From Nemertoderma westbladi (Eukaryota; Xenacoelomorpha; Nemertodermatida; Nemertodermatidae), in assembly GCA_032718475.1 (NCBI GenBank), contig JAUCBJ010009149.1, forward strand, positions 1 through 64,000: 64,000 nucleotides of DNA, in the 5' to 3' direction. Position numbers and translations under genes: made by a program. The notes under the pieces were generated by a model that was given only the letters and a program-made list of their open reading frames with translations, was not told the origin of the DNA and ran no database searches. Positions 1 through 10,816 of the stretch are shown here, one piece after another (the first letter of the stretch is position 1; the number at the start of each line of letters is the position of its first letter).

Positions 1-1155
1 TTCGACGGCTTAATCTTATTGCTATGTAAGCCTAATGTATTATTCGACTGACAGTATTATGTAACCTCTGACAATATTATTCACCTTCGGGGAATATTAA
101 CAGTTCCTTTAGGACGTGGCGCTCTATCTATAAAAACAGAGTTATGACTTAAACTACTCACAACGATATGGCTTAGTTATAATTCACATATATGGCGCAT
201 TCTTTAGGAAATGCTTCGTTATCAGTCTCACTCATACACAATGCTGCACAATACTGCACACTAATCTGCCGATCTTCACTGATTTTAGTCACATATAAAA
301 GGAACACAGACCGACTCATGTAGGGTCTATCAAATAACATTAGATTCACTTCAAACCACTTTAACATAAGTCACAATCGTTATATGTAACCTGTCTCTCT
401 TACCTTCTGTATATCAAGAATATTGGGTTTTCGGGGTTATTTATCGTTATTCCAAATATAATAATTCATCAACCATATTATGAAGAACCGACAGTAAATA
501 GCAGTATAACAATATAAAAGTATGCACAGGTATATTAGATTAGGTATGTTGCGTTGATTGAGTATGGGCCAGTTAACCAGTGGCCAGTGAGATATGGTCA
601 GGTTTGGTTTGATAACGGATATATGTCCTTATAATTAAGCCTACTAGTGTTAGGCTAAAACAGAAAAGCACAAAATATTCCCAAGCCGCTCTCTCCTGGC
701 TCAGGACAGAATGTAAACACTGCCCATAATGCATTGCGTGATTTCTAGGAAATTTCTGTACAAGAGCCATAGAAATGCTCTGATTGGCTGACTGAACTAA
801 GAGATGCCGTAGAACAAAGAAAATCGACACGTATGAATATCAGCTGTTAACCGTCGTCATAGTAACTACTGTTCAAGAGTAGCTATCACCCTTTGCGTCA
901 CGGAATTGCCATAGAATCATCAACTATGCCTTCCACAGTACACATACGGAGGAAATAGCTCTTAGATCCTCTAAAAAACACCGATACAGCAATAATACGG
1001 TCTCTTACACCTATTAAATCAACTACAGAGTATTTTAATGTAAAAAATAATAAAAATAACGGGGCAATTCAGCAAAGGCTTTTACAGTCGATTTATAAAC
1101 AAGAGGACACCTAAAATTGGCAGGTTAAACTGCTAAAGGTCTGAAAGCGCGAACA
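1..1155 (-). mobile_element. LTR-like unit of the BEL/Pao family, reverse orientation (solo or 5' LTR)
   Basis: Positions 1-1080 match the reverse complement of the 3' end of the plus BEL element (about 11150-12240) and run parallel to 26314-27320 next to the minus BEL element. Its right end reads GAAAGCGCGAACA at 1143-1155, the complement of the outer end at 26155. In LTR sense it therefore starts at 1155 and its last 160 bp or so lie off the window. Its start and the family's end form a 75-bp inverted repeat, unusually long for an LTR. A CCAAT-type motif (ctgattggctgactg, 780-795) is present. The small open frame at 173-367 recurs in the other copies but looks like nothing known and is probably not a gene. 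Confidence 0.6.
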
Positions 1156-3060
1156 ATAATAGATTTTCTAGATTCTTTATTGCACCGTAGGCAATAAAGT
1201 CGAAGGTACCGGTCGAACGGTAAGCTGTAGGCCTAACTGCCCAACTACCCGAACCGGTACTTACAGGTACAGCAGTATTATTCGATTTTGATAATTATAT
1301 ACCGGTAGGTCTTGATATTTAATCAGGGACTGCGCCCTGGTTTTTTATTGGGATTTTACTTATTTCTGTCAGTTTTATTTATTTGTAAGTGTAATATTGA
1401 GCAGAAGGCGTGTAAGCCTGCTCAGATTGTATAAATAATTTGTAGGCTGGATTGTTGTCTGGCTGTTGTTAAGTCTGAAGAGATTGCAGTGTGTGTAGAG
1501 TGTATGTCCGATAAAGTACTAGTTAGGAAGGTGGGGGCATCCAGTGCTGTAAGGTAAATCCCCCCCGAAAGAATAAGTCGTACTACTCGGTTAGAACGCA
1601 TACTAACTAACCATTTCGGAGTCTGCATATACTGTAGTTTATTTAGGCTTGATAGTAGTCTGCCAGCGTTTGGTTTGTATTTTGTTTGTGTAGTCTGCAC
1701 GGGTAGCGTAATATTTATTATTCAGAGTCTATGCGAGTATTCGCAACATACATAACTCCCCAAGTTTATTCCTACAGTAATTGTGCTTGTTATACATACC
1801 GTTATAGTTAAATTAACCCCGGTACTACATCAGGGCTGCTTGGCGTAGGTAAAGACTGGTGATTTTATGCTCTAGTCACTCCAGCAGATACCGTGGTTCT
1901 TTTAGCTGTACAAGTATTTTTAACTGCTGGTTATTTGTTGTATAAGTACTTGTACCTAATTTAGGGTTTAGTGTACAGTACTTTCCGAAGGTAATTAGTG
2001 TGTAGGCAGTATATTTGTGTTGTAAAGTGGTTAATAGGCACGTTAGCTCTGGTTGGCTGCGGTAATTAACTTCTAGGTAAGAACACTCCGGGTACATAAC
2101 GTAGTACTTATAGAGCTGTACAGCTAAAGACTATAAGTCGTCAGACGGTGGTATTTTCTTATCTGGACAACGCAATTTATTTACTACTGCTTAATTATTT
2201 TCAAATACCGTAGTATCCTGTCCGTTGTAATAACCAGAAATTCTAACCCCTTGTTAGGCTGGTTTGTAGATTTCCTGTAAAATTACCCTAAAATTTGTAC
2301 GTGTAATTTTTGTGTTTATTTAGAGATTGTAATCTCACCCCGTAATTGTACGTAATTTGTAGTAATAAGTAACTTAGTCAAGTAGAATTATTTGTTTTAG
2401 TGTCCAACAAGTAGCACTTCACTGAGAGCGTTCAGCTTCTGTGTAGTGACTCCTTACCAGAAATAATAACATTTATTTCAAATATTGTCAAAAACCCATT
2501 ATAAGGGTATATATATATTATAAATCAACTCAAACCGATTTATAAAATAGTAGGCCTGTCATACATCAATTAGGTCTTAATATCAGTTGGACTACTGCTT
2601 AATAACAGTAATAAAGTAAAGAAAAGTAACCCTAAAATTCAGAAATTCAGTTATTATAAAATAATTGACATACCGGTATTTACGATAGGCTTATTATATT
2701 TATTTCTATAAATTTATGCTGAAATTATATACCGGTATTCTGTAATTAATTCTAGTCTATAATTATACTTATATATACTATAAGTGTAAGCTGTATACCG
2801 GTATTCACGGTAGGCTTATTATATATTTATATATATTTATGCTGAAATTATATACCGGTATTCTGTGACAAACCCTAGTCTGTAATAATACTTATATATA
2901 TACTATAAGTGTATACCGGTATTCTAATATATTGTATATATATCACGTTACATTGAGTAACGATATCGGTAATTAATTACTAGGCTAACAGTTGATACTG
3001 AATTACTAGACTTGCTTTAACTGTCGTTATAGTAGTAGGCATTCAACTGTACAATCAAAC
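1156..3060 (+). other. Non-coding leader upstream of the plus BEL gag
   Basis: No protein-coding sequence is recognisable here. The stretch is AT-rich, with repeated ACCGGTA sites and a tandem repeat near its 3' end. It probably holds the 5' untranslated leader of the BEL element. I cannot find a 5' LTR matching the 3' LTR-like end at 11150-12419, so the 5' end of the element is missing or has been replaced. Confidence 0.4.
2665..2940. repeat. Tandem repeat, about 125-bp unit
   Basis: Two near-identical units and part of a third contain the block TATACCGGTATTC, then GGTAGGCTTATTATAT and ATTTATGCTGAAATTATA (2668-2740, 2795-2870, 2912-2925). The block lies just upstream of gag and could belong to the retroelement leader. 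Confidence 0.7.
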
Positions 3061-4425
3061 ATGGCTGACACAAAGCAAACTCTGTCAGATAGTCTCCTAG
3101 AAACAACAGTCTGCGACTCCGACAGGAGTGCCGAACATTTGAGACCGAAGTTCAAGTCCCCTCCTACTGTAAGAAAGGTCATCCCTCCAGTAGTAGTATC
3201 AGACCCTAGGCTAGTAAAGCACCGTAGGTCTATCATAGGCACTCGGGCTCAAGTCAAGCGGGACCAAGAGGCAGCTGTTAAACAGCAGCAACACCCGAGC
3301 CGAGAACTTATTTCTCAGCGGCCCGATAGCTCCAGTAGTTCAGATACTGTAGAGTTGACACCCGAGCGCGGAGCAAAGATGGCAGAAGCAGTTTATTCGG
3401 ATCCACTTCTCATTCTTCCTGAAGCCGTACTCACTAGAGTATTGATTGCGGTGGAGGAACATCAAATCGATTGGGCGAGAAGTAAGCGATCGACCAAGGA
3501 CAGTTATGCGGGATACACGAAGGAGGAACTGAAGTCTATTGTCGAGACGCAATGGAACTTCCCCGGACCCGGACTCCCGTTTAACTTATCGGAAGCTGCC
3601 TGGGAGGACTTATACAGGATGGGAGTGGTAAAGGACACTAGAGATCCAGCTGTGTGGAAGAGGTCGGCAGCAGGATATGTACAGGGATTCTTCAGCTCTT
3701 TGGAGCGATTAGAGGAACAACTGTTTCAACAACCCCAAGGACCTCAAGAGCAGGGAGAGCTGCTTTATCAAGTTCGAGAACGTATCCTAAGAATCAGACT
3801 AATCCTATCGGCCTTTGAGGAAGCTTCGAAAAGAAGCCAAGACACGTCGTTGCAAGTTGCCGTAAAGACTTGGTTCCAACGGGTGAGTCTCAAAGTTCAA
3901 GGAACGACCCAATGGAAAATTCAGCTAACTGAGCGCTCAACCCACGGAGAATCAACAGACGCTACCTTTTCTCAAGTGGAAAGCGAAGCGACATTAGAGA
4001 AACCTCAGAAGAAGGACGCCATTGACATCTATCTGTCGGACTATCAACGATTTATAGGTGACAAAGAGTTGAGGAGACGGCTGGCTGGACTTCACCCTAC
4101 TAGTGAAGGAGCCAAATTTGTGTTAGACGCATTAGATGCGGAAATGTTAGCCGCAGAGCAGGCTAAATTTGATGAAAGCATCCTCCTCGCTAGGGAACAG
4201 GAAGAACAATTAAAGAAAAAACGGATAGAAGACAGAAAGGTAGCAGCAGCGGCAGCGGCAGAAGTTCAAAGAAAGGCGGCAGCTGCAGCGCAGCGGCAGA
4301 AGCTGAAAGAAAAGCGGCAGCGGCAGGGCAGAGCTGAAAGAAAGCGGCAGGCAGGGCAGAAGCGGCAGCGGCAGAAGCGGAAAGAAAAGCGGCAGCGGCA
4401 GAGGCAGAAGCTGAAAGAAAGGTAG
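3061..4425 (+). pseudogene. BEL/Pao gag, N-terminal part (454 codons, frame lost at its 3' end)
   Basis: The ORF opens at ATG 3061 directly after the leader. It encodes a polar, charged protein with no similarity I can name up to about residue 380. It then becomes an Ala/Arg/Lys/Gln/Glu-rich stretch with long-single-helix or coiled-coil character (residues 370-454). The frame changes inside the GC-rich codon repeat at 4230-4460: upstream it reads Ala-rich, then shifts to Arg/Gln-rich and stops at 4425. The Ala/Glu/Arg reading continues in the next ORF from 4461. I infer that the two were one gag gene broken by repeat slippage. The role by position is the structural Gag of virus-like particles. 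Base composition is much less AT-rich than in the surrounding non-coding DNA. Confidence 0.65.
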
Positions 4426-4480
4426 CAGCGGCAGAAGCGGAAAGAAAAGCGGCAGAGGCAGTGGCAGCAGCAGAACGGAG
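4225..4480 (+). repeat. GC-rich codon repeat in gag (gcggcagcggcagaagcgg type)
   Basis: Imperfect short repeats of GCGGCAGCGGCAGAAGCG and GAAAGAAAGCGGCAG encode alternating Ala, Glu, Arg and Lys. Such purine-rich repeats slip easily, and the gag frame is lost here. Confidence 0.75.
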
Positions 4481-7193
4481 GGCATCTGAAGAGACAGTCC
4501 AACTAGAGTTGGAAAATCTTCAAGAGAAGCAAGATTACTTCAATAAACAAAGAACAGCTAAGTATATGCAGATGATAAGTCGATCTACTCCCAAGAGACA
4601 GGGATTTACATCATCTGATGAAGGCGATACAACAGATCCTGAAGGCGGAGGAAATAGATCTCGTTCCAGCAGACGTAGAAGAACGCCTCACCATCAGAAA
4701 TTGCCTAATTTGCCCCCAGCTGTGAGAAGGCAACTAGCTAGTGCAGACTTAGGTAGTACAGAACCCACAGACCAAATTATTAGAGTAGAAAGACTCCCTA
4801 CTATAGTAGATGAGCCTGAAATAATTAGGCCTGTTCTCGAAGCCACCCCTTCTGTGATAGAGACCCCTGTACTTCCAGAACCTAACTCTAAATTCCCTTT
4901 GCACAGTACTAAACTACCTGTACCCAGTAGGACTGTTCCAGAGTCAATTCCAGTCCTGGACGCCGAGCGAGACATTAACGATTTATCGCCCGTCGTCCCT
5001 CGTCTACCCGCTACTATGTTGGCGGCTCCCGCTTCGGCGGTAGAGTGGGTGGATGAGGGACGGCGGGGGATGGATCTCCTGCTCGGGCAGATGGAGGGAA
5101 CACGTTTGCGTTCCTCCCAGCAGGTCCGAGAGATGGAAGGGACTGTTCAACAGTTAAAGGGAACAGTAAGAGAGGGTAGGTTAGAGTTGCAAGAAGTGCA
5201 GCAGAGTATCGCGTTAGAACGCGATAAATTAGTAAATATACAAAGGGGTATACCACCACCCCCTGTAACAATGTGTCAACCTGTTAGGTCTGAAGTATTT
5301 CATGCGCAAGGTGTGGAGCCTACACGCATCTATACTGCTAGTGAAGTAGAAACTCCTATAGTAAACCCTATTAAGGGTAACGATAAACCTGTTGATAATG
5401 ATATTCCATATAGACCTGATCATAATCCGAGAAATTTATATACCGATAACTCGATATTAAATAATACGATGGCCCAAGAAAGTTTTACGCGTCAAATGGC
5501 TAGAACCGAAGCCCGTCAAGCGGTAAAGGTGGGAGAGATCGTCAAGTTCAACGGAGATGAGATGAAATGGTTACCTTTTAATGAATATTATAAAGATAAC
5601 ATACAGAACTCTGTGCTATCTAACGGAGAGAAACTTAGATTCCTCATCGAGTGCTTGGAAGGATCTCCCAAGTTAATGGCGTTAAAGTTTATTGGACATC
5701 CAGATGGATTAAGACAAGTTTGGGATACACTAAACATCAGGTATGGTAATAGGAATAACATAGCTAGGTATTTGTATGCGAAATTGGTAGCGCCCCGAAA
5801 GTTTCTTAGCAGCGGGATTATAGAATTTTCCGATGAGATCCAGGAGATTTGTAGACAATTAGATTGGCTAGGTAAGTCTCATGAATATCAGAGTTCTATG
5901 GTTATTGGAGCTGTAGCATCTACCTTGCCAAAGGGTGGAGTGGGTACTCGTTGGGACAAAAGAGTTCTATATATGATGGAACAACAACGAAGAGACCCTA
6001 CCATGGCTGATCTCATGTCATTCTTAGATGGAGAGGTAAAATTACAGCTCCTAAAGCAGTCCAGAGAGAAGACACCGGAAAATAAGGTAAGTGAGAAACC
6101 CGTTTCTAGGAGAAAGGTAACACCAGTGTGTTATACAGACGACGGCGAAAGCCAGGCCTCTCAAGAGGAGAACAACGGGAAAGACACCGAAAGATCTTAC
6201 TATGTCAACAAAGCGCCTAAAGACGTAAGTAAATTTAAGTCTCGAACTAGTGACAGGAGAGAACAGGTAACAAAAACTCCTCCTACGTCTCCTAAGAGAA
6301 TTCATGGAAGAAAGCCCGAGGAAAGAACGAGTGTGCACAACACTACCCAAGGTAAAGTAAGTAACATCAAACCAAAATGTGCATTGTGCGACGGGCCCCA
6401 CCGTTTAAGTGTGTGTGATGAATTCTTAAAGAAATCCCTAAAAGATAGACGTGATGTCATGTGGGATAAGCGGTTGTGTTATAATTGTCTCAGACAAGGA
6501 CACCAACGGCGAACCTGTTACTCCGATGCGAGGTGTGCTAAGTGCGGCGCGAAACATCATATCTTGTTGCACACCGAATTTGAAAGAAACAGCCCGAGTC
6601 AGGTAAGTGAGTCCGAACTACATGTCCAATTCAGTGATGTGAACGACACTGACCAAAGTTCTGAGATGGAAGGATTCTACACGGACGAATTCTCCGACGA
6701 AAACGAATCCTGTTATCTGATAAACACCGCGGTGTATCGAGCGCTTACGTATGAGACTGAAACCGATAGCGAGCTCACCCTAACTATTCCTGACCGACAA
6801 CCATCTTGGAAAGCGCCAACTTCCAACGTAGGAATCCGGGAATTTCCCGTAGTGCAGTTGAGAGTCCACGGGTTAAATAAGAGCTTTATAGTGAACGCCC
6901 TCCTTGACTCCGGCAGCACAGGAACATTCATCGACAAAGAACTAGCCGAAGACATCTTTGCTGGACAACCCAAGTTCCGAACTAAGTTGAACCTTTCAGG
7001 AATTATGCAGGTTTGGAAATCTACAGTAGCTACAGACTACTATGTAGGCGCGTTGTCCACTCCCCAGGATGAACTAGGAGAACACAGTATAAGGTCAGTA
7101 AAAATGGTGGCGATAAAGAACTTTGCTACCAGCCAAGTGGAACCTTATAACTGGGATGAAGACGATTTCACCCAGCAGCATGAGATACCCTAG
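4461..7193 (+). CDS. BEL/Pao Gag-protease polyprotein, main part
   Basis: A 910-residue reading frame. It begins with a charged helix carried over from the repeat and a long linker. About residues 360-530 match the Pao-type gag domain (DUF1759 class: VKFNGDEMKWLPF, then W and leucine spacing through GEVKLQLL). Cysteine/histidine knuckles follow: CX2C at 640, CYNCLRQGHQRRTC (CX2CX4HX4C) near 673 and CAKCGAKHH near 693. Near residue 815 lies the aspartic-protease-like motif LLDSGSTGTF (DUF1758 family). The family packages retrotransposon RNA and matures its own polyprotein. The frame ends at TAG 7191 through a one-base insertion relative to the minus copy at 54503-55105, and the protease continues in the next frame. 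Confidence 0.85.
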   Translation: MAAAERRASEETVQLELENLQEKQDYFNKQRTAKYMQMISRSTPKRQGFTSSDEGDTTDPEGGGNRSRSSRRRRTPHHQKLPNLPPAVRRQLASADLGSTEPTDQIIRVERLPTIVDEPEIIRPVLEATPSVIETPVLPEPNSKFPLHSTKLPVPSRTVPESIPVLDAERDINDLSPVVPRLPATMLAAPASAVEWVDEGRRGMDLLLGQMEGTRLRSSQQVREMEGTVQQLKGTVREGRLELQEVQQSIALERDKLVNIQRGIPPPPVTMCQPVRSEVFHAQGVEPTRIYTASEVETPIVNPIKGNDKPVDNDIPYRPDHNPRNLYTDNSILNNTMAQESFTRQMARTEARQAVKVGEIVKFNGDEMKWLPFNEYYKDNIQNSVLSNGEKLRFLIECLEGSPKLMALKFIGHPDGLRQVWDTLNIRYGNRNNIARYLYAKLVAPRKFLSSGIIEFSDEIQEICRQLDWLGKSHEYQSSMVIGAVASTLPKGGVGTRWDKRVLYMMEQQRRDPTMADLMSFLDGEVKLQLLKQSREKTPENKVSEKPVSRRKVTPVCYTDDGESQASQEENNGKDTERSYYVNKAPKDVSKFKSRTSDRREQVTKTPPTSPKRIHGRKPEERTSVHNTTQGKVSNIKPKCALCDGPHRLSVCDEFLKKSLKDRRDVMWDKRLCYNCLRQGHQRRTCYSDARCAKCGAKHHILLHTEFERNSPSQVSESELHVQFSDVNDTDQSSEMEGFYTDEFSDENESCYLINTAVYRALTYETETDSELTLTIPDRQPSWKAPTSNVGIREFPVVQLRVHGLNKSFIVNALLDSGSTGTFIDKELAEDIFAGQPKFRTKLNLSGIMQVWKSTVATDYYVGALSTPQDELGEHSIRSVKMVAIKNFATSQVEPYNWDEDDFTQQHEIP

Positions 7194-7437
7194 ATTCAAC
7201 ACCGACTACCCAGGGGTACAAATACTCATCGGCCAAAATGCGCATGAGGCGCTTGAGACATTAGAGAAACGGCCTGCTCGACCGCAACCATTGCAAACCT
7301 ATGCGGGAAGAACTAGAGTAGGTTGGTACTTCACTGGACCTTCCCGTAGGACACTCATGGAAAGGCTACCTAAAGATCAAGTCCATCAGGTGAGTGAATG
7401 GGAAGAAGAAATCAGTGAGGGAGAGACACACAACTGA
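7189..7437 (+). pseudogene. BEL/Pao protease C-terminal fragment
   Basis: This continues the protease in another frame (RFNTDYPGVQILIGQNA, then RTRVGWYFTGPSRR). It is collinear with the minus-strand copy at 54503-54700. It ends at TGA 7435 through a further one-base insertion just before the sequence shared with the pol remnant (TEGTPYSSDNDD). The ATG at 7123 that precedes it is in another frame of the protease and is probably not used. Confidence 0.8.
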
Positions 7438-8122
7438 GGGAACACCATACTCCTCAGATAATGACGATATTAACTCTAATGTAGATCAATGGAGACATTG
7501 CCTTGGGACGATTAATCCAGCCGACATCGCTTCCAGAGGAGCAACTCCTCAAGAACTGATAGATACTCCAGACTGGTTAGGTGGACCCGACTTCCTAAGT
7601 AAAGAAGAGGATGAATGGCCTCCTCATCTCACCACGGCTGAGATTAGACAAGCCAAGGGAGCGGAGAAAGTCAAACCTAAAACCCGGACGAGTAAATCAA
7701 AGTTATTTAAACCCGCGATTGATCTGTCTGTACTACACATTTCAGGGGACGACGCTGTGGGTCTAAACTCCCCCGCCACAAATAACTCTGTTGTGGAAAT
7801 CAGAGAAAGAGACTGGAAATCTGGAACACCAGACGTCTCGCAGGGACTCTCACCTCTCCTGCAGGGAGCGATAAACCACTATAGCTCCTGGAATCGGCTT
7901 TGTAAGGCCGTCGTGTATTTGAAGCGATGTTTCTATCGTCACTATTCCAGGACGAAGAAGAAACCTGGAATTGTATTCGAAACGCAGCAGCTCAATCGCC
8001 CAGTTGGTCGTTTATGTTTACTGGAAAGAGACAGAGAACTGTCCGGAAACTATGGAAGGCAAGATACTCTTCCCACGACCACCTCCCTAATCCAACAAAC
8101 ATCTAGGGACTCCCCAACGTAA
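7438..8122 (+). pseudogene. BEL/Pao pol remnant without RT palm and integrase core
   Basis: The frame reads TEGTPYSSDNDD and then jumps straight to VDQWRHCLGTINPADIASRG, the end of the RNase H region. In the minus-strand relative these are separated by about 1.8 kb of RT/RNase H. After KRCFYRHYSRTK it jumps again to VFETQQLNRPVGRLCLLER, the pol C-terminus, omitting about 1.4 kb of integrase. Both joins keep one open frame. The first carries a short filler (about 7471-7485); the second lies at a small AAGAA-like homology near 7955. The YMDD box and the integrase DDE residues are absent. Stop TAA is at 8120. Confidence 0.85.
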
Positions 8123-8457
8123 TAGCGTCTGGAGTGGGTGTGTGACTATATTATTTTATATGTTTTTATTATTTTTATATTTATGTATGTATTATTATGT
8201 AATTTTATAATAATCGTTTTCTTTAATTTTATTTAGTAGAATGTTATTTTAGCGATTATTTAGTAGATTAGTGCAATATATATTAGTCGTTTATTACTTA
8301 ATTACTTATATTATATATTTAGTGCAACGGCGAGAAATAATTATTTTTCTCTTTCCTTACTGTCCGTATCATATTATAAATACGTGACTACAGTAAGATG
8401 AAATGTCCGTACTTATTAAAGTACAATAAAGCTCCTACTATATTCAAGTATTATTGG
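8123..8457 (+). promoter_or_regulatory. Conserved post-pol segment with polyadenylation-type signal
   Basis: This AT-rich segment aligns end to end with the reverse complement of 28975-29314 between pol and the third ORF of the minus element, including the shared motifs GATGAAATGTCCGTACTTAT and GTACAATAAAGC. Similarity stops at TTCAAGTATTATTGGTA. Such a shared non-coding block could hold a 3' processing signal, a splice acceptor for the third ORF, or an old internal LTR. I cannot decide between these. Confidence 0.55.
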
Positions 8458-9770
8458 TAAGTAGAGTATTAGGAATGCAAAGTTCAGATCCTCGTGTCTC
8501 GGCTAAACCAAGCTCTGGGTAGACCTTGGAAACGACTTGCCTCTTCTCACTGACATTGCTTCTTGCAATATTGCTCTCATACCGTATATTAAATAATACA
8601 TATAGTAGCGTGATGTCCCTTTAACAGTAGCGTAAAACGCAAAATAAATCTGTTAAACTTTTGACCATCTGTAATTCTAGTCGATTAAGATATCGTGGCA
8701 CCCACCGATATACTTGAAAGACAAATTCTAGAATCAGTGGTTAACGTCCCCAGACAAGTTCTGGAATAAATCGGTGCCCATCTTAAATATTAATTTAATA
8801 TTTATTAAAATCTGTCAAATTCAGATCCTTTAAAATTTCTAGTTAATTAAGATATCGTAGCACTTACCGGTATTCTTAAAAGACCATTTTATAGAATTAA
8901 GGATCTTATGTCCCCAGATATGTTCTGGAATCAAAATTGTGTCAATCTTACCATCAAATAATAAAATTCACGGGAATAAATTTAAAATTCATATTTTATG
9001 AATTTAATAAATTGTCATTTTGCACAATTTCTAATATTCCCAAAATTCCACTAATTAATAGATCACGGGAGCGGAGATTAATCCTATTGAGTGTATTAGA
9101 GTGCAAGAATCTCCAACATATAGTCAATAGCCGACAAAATTCATAAAATCATGTATAAAGAGGATCTTGACAATTAAAGACTTACTATCAAACAGCATCC
9201 CAGATCTGTATGCATGAGAATTACCCTAATTCTACCGCTAGCTTTACATAATGTCACCATAGCAACACCCACGCTAGAATTAGAAACGAGTTAACAGAAT
9301 TAGAAACGAGTTAACAGAACAATAGAAAGCTTGCCCATTGCCTAGCATAGTGATTACATAGCACACTGTTGGTATCCAAGGATACACAATAACAACGTGA
9401 CATTTTGGAAAGCACTGACTAACGGACAAGTGGCCTGTATGATTGTAGTTGGTAGCTGTTGTGTGGAATTTGTGCGTTTGTAGGTGAATGTTACTGCTAA
9501 AGTGTGTTTACCGTAGCTAGTCGCAATTGTAAAGTAGCCCAACTCTCCCATAGCAAGAACCTCAAGTGATTTCAAGACTTTGGGACGGACAGTGGAGTGA
9601 CTTGTGCCGGTTATCGTTGTCGTGCTGTTGCCACAACGTTGGCGTAAACACGCGACAACGGTGCATCGGCGCTGAGGATCCCACTGTCCGGGGGCAGAGA
9701 GGGGTAGGCAGCGACGCCTGCTCGCCTAAAGCCAAACTCCTTCTAATATTGGTAAACTCATATAACAGAT
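8458..9770 (+). other. Non-coding stretch with diverged duplication
   Basis: No gene is recognisable. A block of about 110 bp is duplicated with divergence (8668-8775 and 8838-8945; shared words TTAAGATATCGT, TCCCCAGA, GTTCTGGAAT). The 20-bp word TTAGAAACGAGTTAACAGAA occurs twice in a row at 9280-9320. The minus BEL element has nothing equivalent. Confidence 0.5.
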
Positions 9771-10193
9771 ATGACGGAGTTGATAGAAGATGATCTTGGT
9801 ATTAGAGAGGGATATACTCTACCTTTACAAGCGTTTGTGGATAGCTTGATACGCGGTGAAGCTGATCCAACTACTACCGAGGACGATGGTAGTTATATCG
9901 AACCACCTATGTCCCAGGAGCAACTTGCGCGTGGGTTGGACTGTAGCAAGTTCACCGCTCGCTATACGCATATTAATGGTATATATATGGACTTCTTAAC
10001 TACCTGCTATTCTATCGACTTACACGATACGGACTATGTCAACACAAAAGGGAAATGGTATTATTTAAATATCCTACCCAGCGGAGTCGTAACAATGAAC
10101 TTAAATTCGAATGCGAAAATTCTATGCGAAGTCTACGCGAAAGAAAAGACGTTCAAGAAGCGGATAAACGCGGTAACTCCAACGTATATTTAG
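9771..10193 (+). CDS. Hypothetical protein in third-ORF region of plus BEL element
   Basis: A 140-codon ORF from ATG 9771 to TAG 10191. I do not recognise it. The predicted protein is acidic at the N-terminus (MTELIEDDLGIREG), mixed later, and has no signal peptide, membrane segment or zinc motif. It sits where the minus element carries its zinc-knuckle third ORF, but the two do not resemble each other in sequence. Downstream, out of frame, a short stretch with a CX2C motif (about 10352-10365) and then the basic tail at 10817-11068 suggest that the ORF once ran further. It may be a decayed gene of the element. Confidence 0.4.
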   Translation: MTELIEDDLGIREGYTLPLQAFVDSLIRGEADPTTTEDDGSYIEPPMSQEQLARGLDCSKFTARYTHINGIYMDFLTTCYSIDLHDTDYVNTKGKWYYLNILPSGVVTMNLNSNAKILCEVYAKEKTFKKRINAVTPTYI

Positions 10194-10816
10194 AATTCTT
10201 GAGAGAAGCATTGTAACACCAAATAAATATCACTCGCGTTTCCCCTACAAGACGTGTGTCTTGGTATTATTACGATGAATGCCTAAGACCAACCAACAAA
10301 CGGAAAGACATAAACGTCAACGGAGACGAAGCTTTAAACACGGTTTGCTCGCTGTGTTTGCGGGAGTTTCGAGAGAAACTTGTTCGATGTGTCACCCACG
10401 CTTTCTCGGCTCGGGCGATCCTTGAGTAGACCTATGATCTGAGTTCCTGAATGCTCGGTCAGACCTCCTCCTTCCTTAGTTAGACCTCGGACTCTTGATC
10501 CTAATAGTATCGCGGATCCTCATGAACTGTGCTTACCGTTCCGAGATCCAGTGTTGCCCGAGCCGTTGGTTGGTGGCACTCAGGTTAATGGCTCCCTAAA
10601 TATCCGCCTATCTTACCTGGCCGGATTGAGGCACGGACACCCGTTGTTGCCATTCAACCGTGTAATCGGGATCGTTCCCGTTTAACCCGCTACCACCCGT
10701 CATCAAGGTAGAGGAGAGCGTTGTCCGAAACGAGTTAGACGCTATTCCACAAAGATCAGGAAAGAAACCTGCGTTTGTTCAGATAACTTAAACTAATCTC
10801 TAAGAAGATATCGAAC
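10194..10816 (+). other. Probable decayed part of the third ORF
   Basis: No long open frame is present. Codon-like stretches in shifting frames lie between the 140-codon ORF and the conserved basic tail, so this is likely broken coding sequence. I can support nothing more specific. Confidence 0.35.

Noticed and set aside
173-367. Small frame repeated at 26487-26690 and related to 11817-12017
   Set aside because: Part of the LTR-like sequence. The plus-element copy has lost the start and several codons, so conservation follows the DNA repeat and not a protein.
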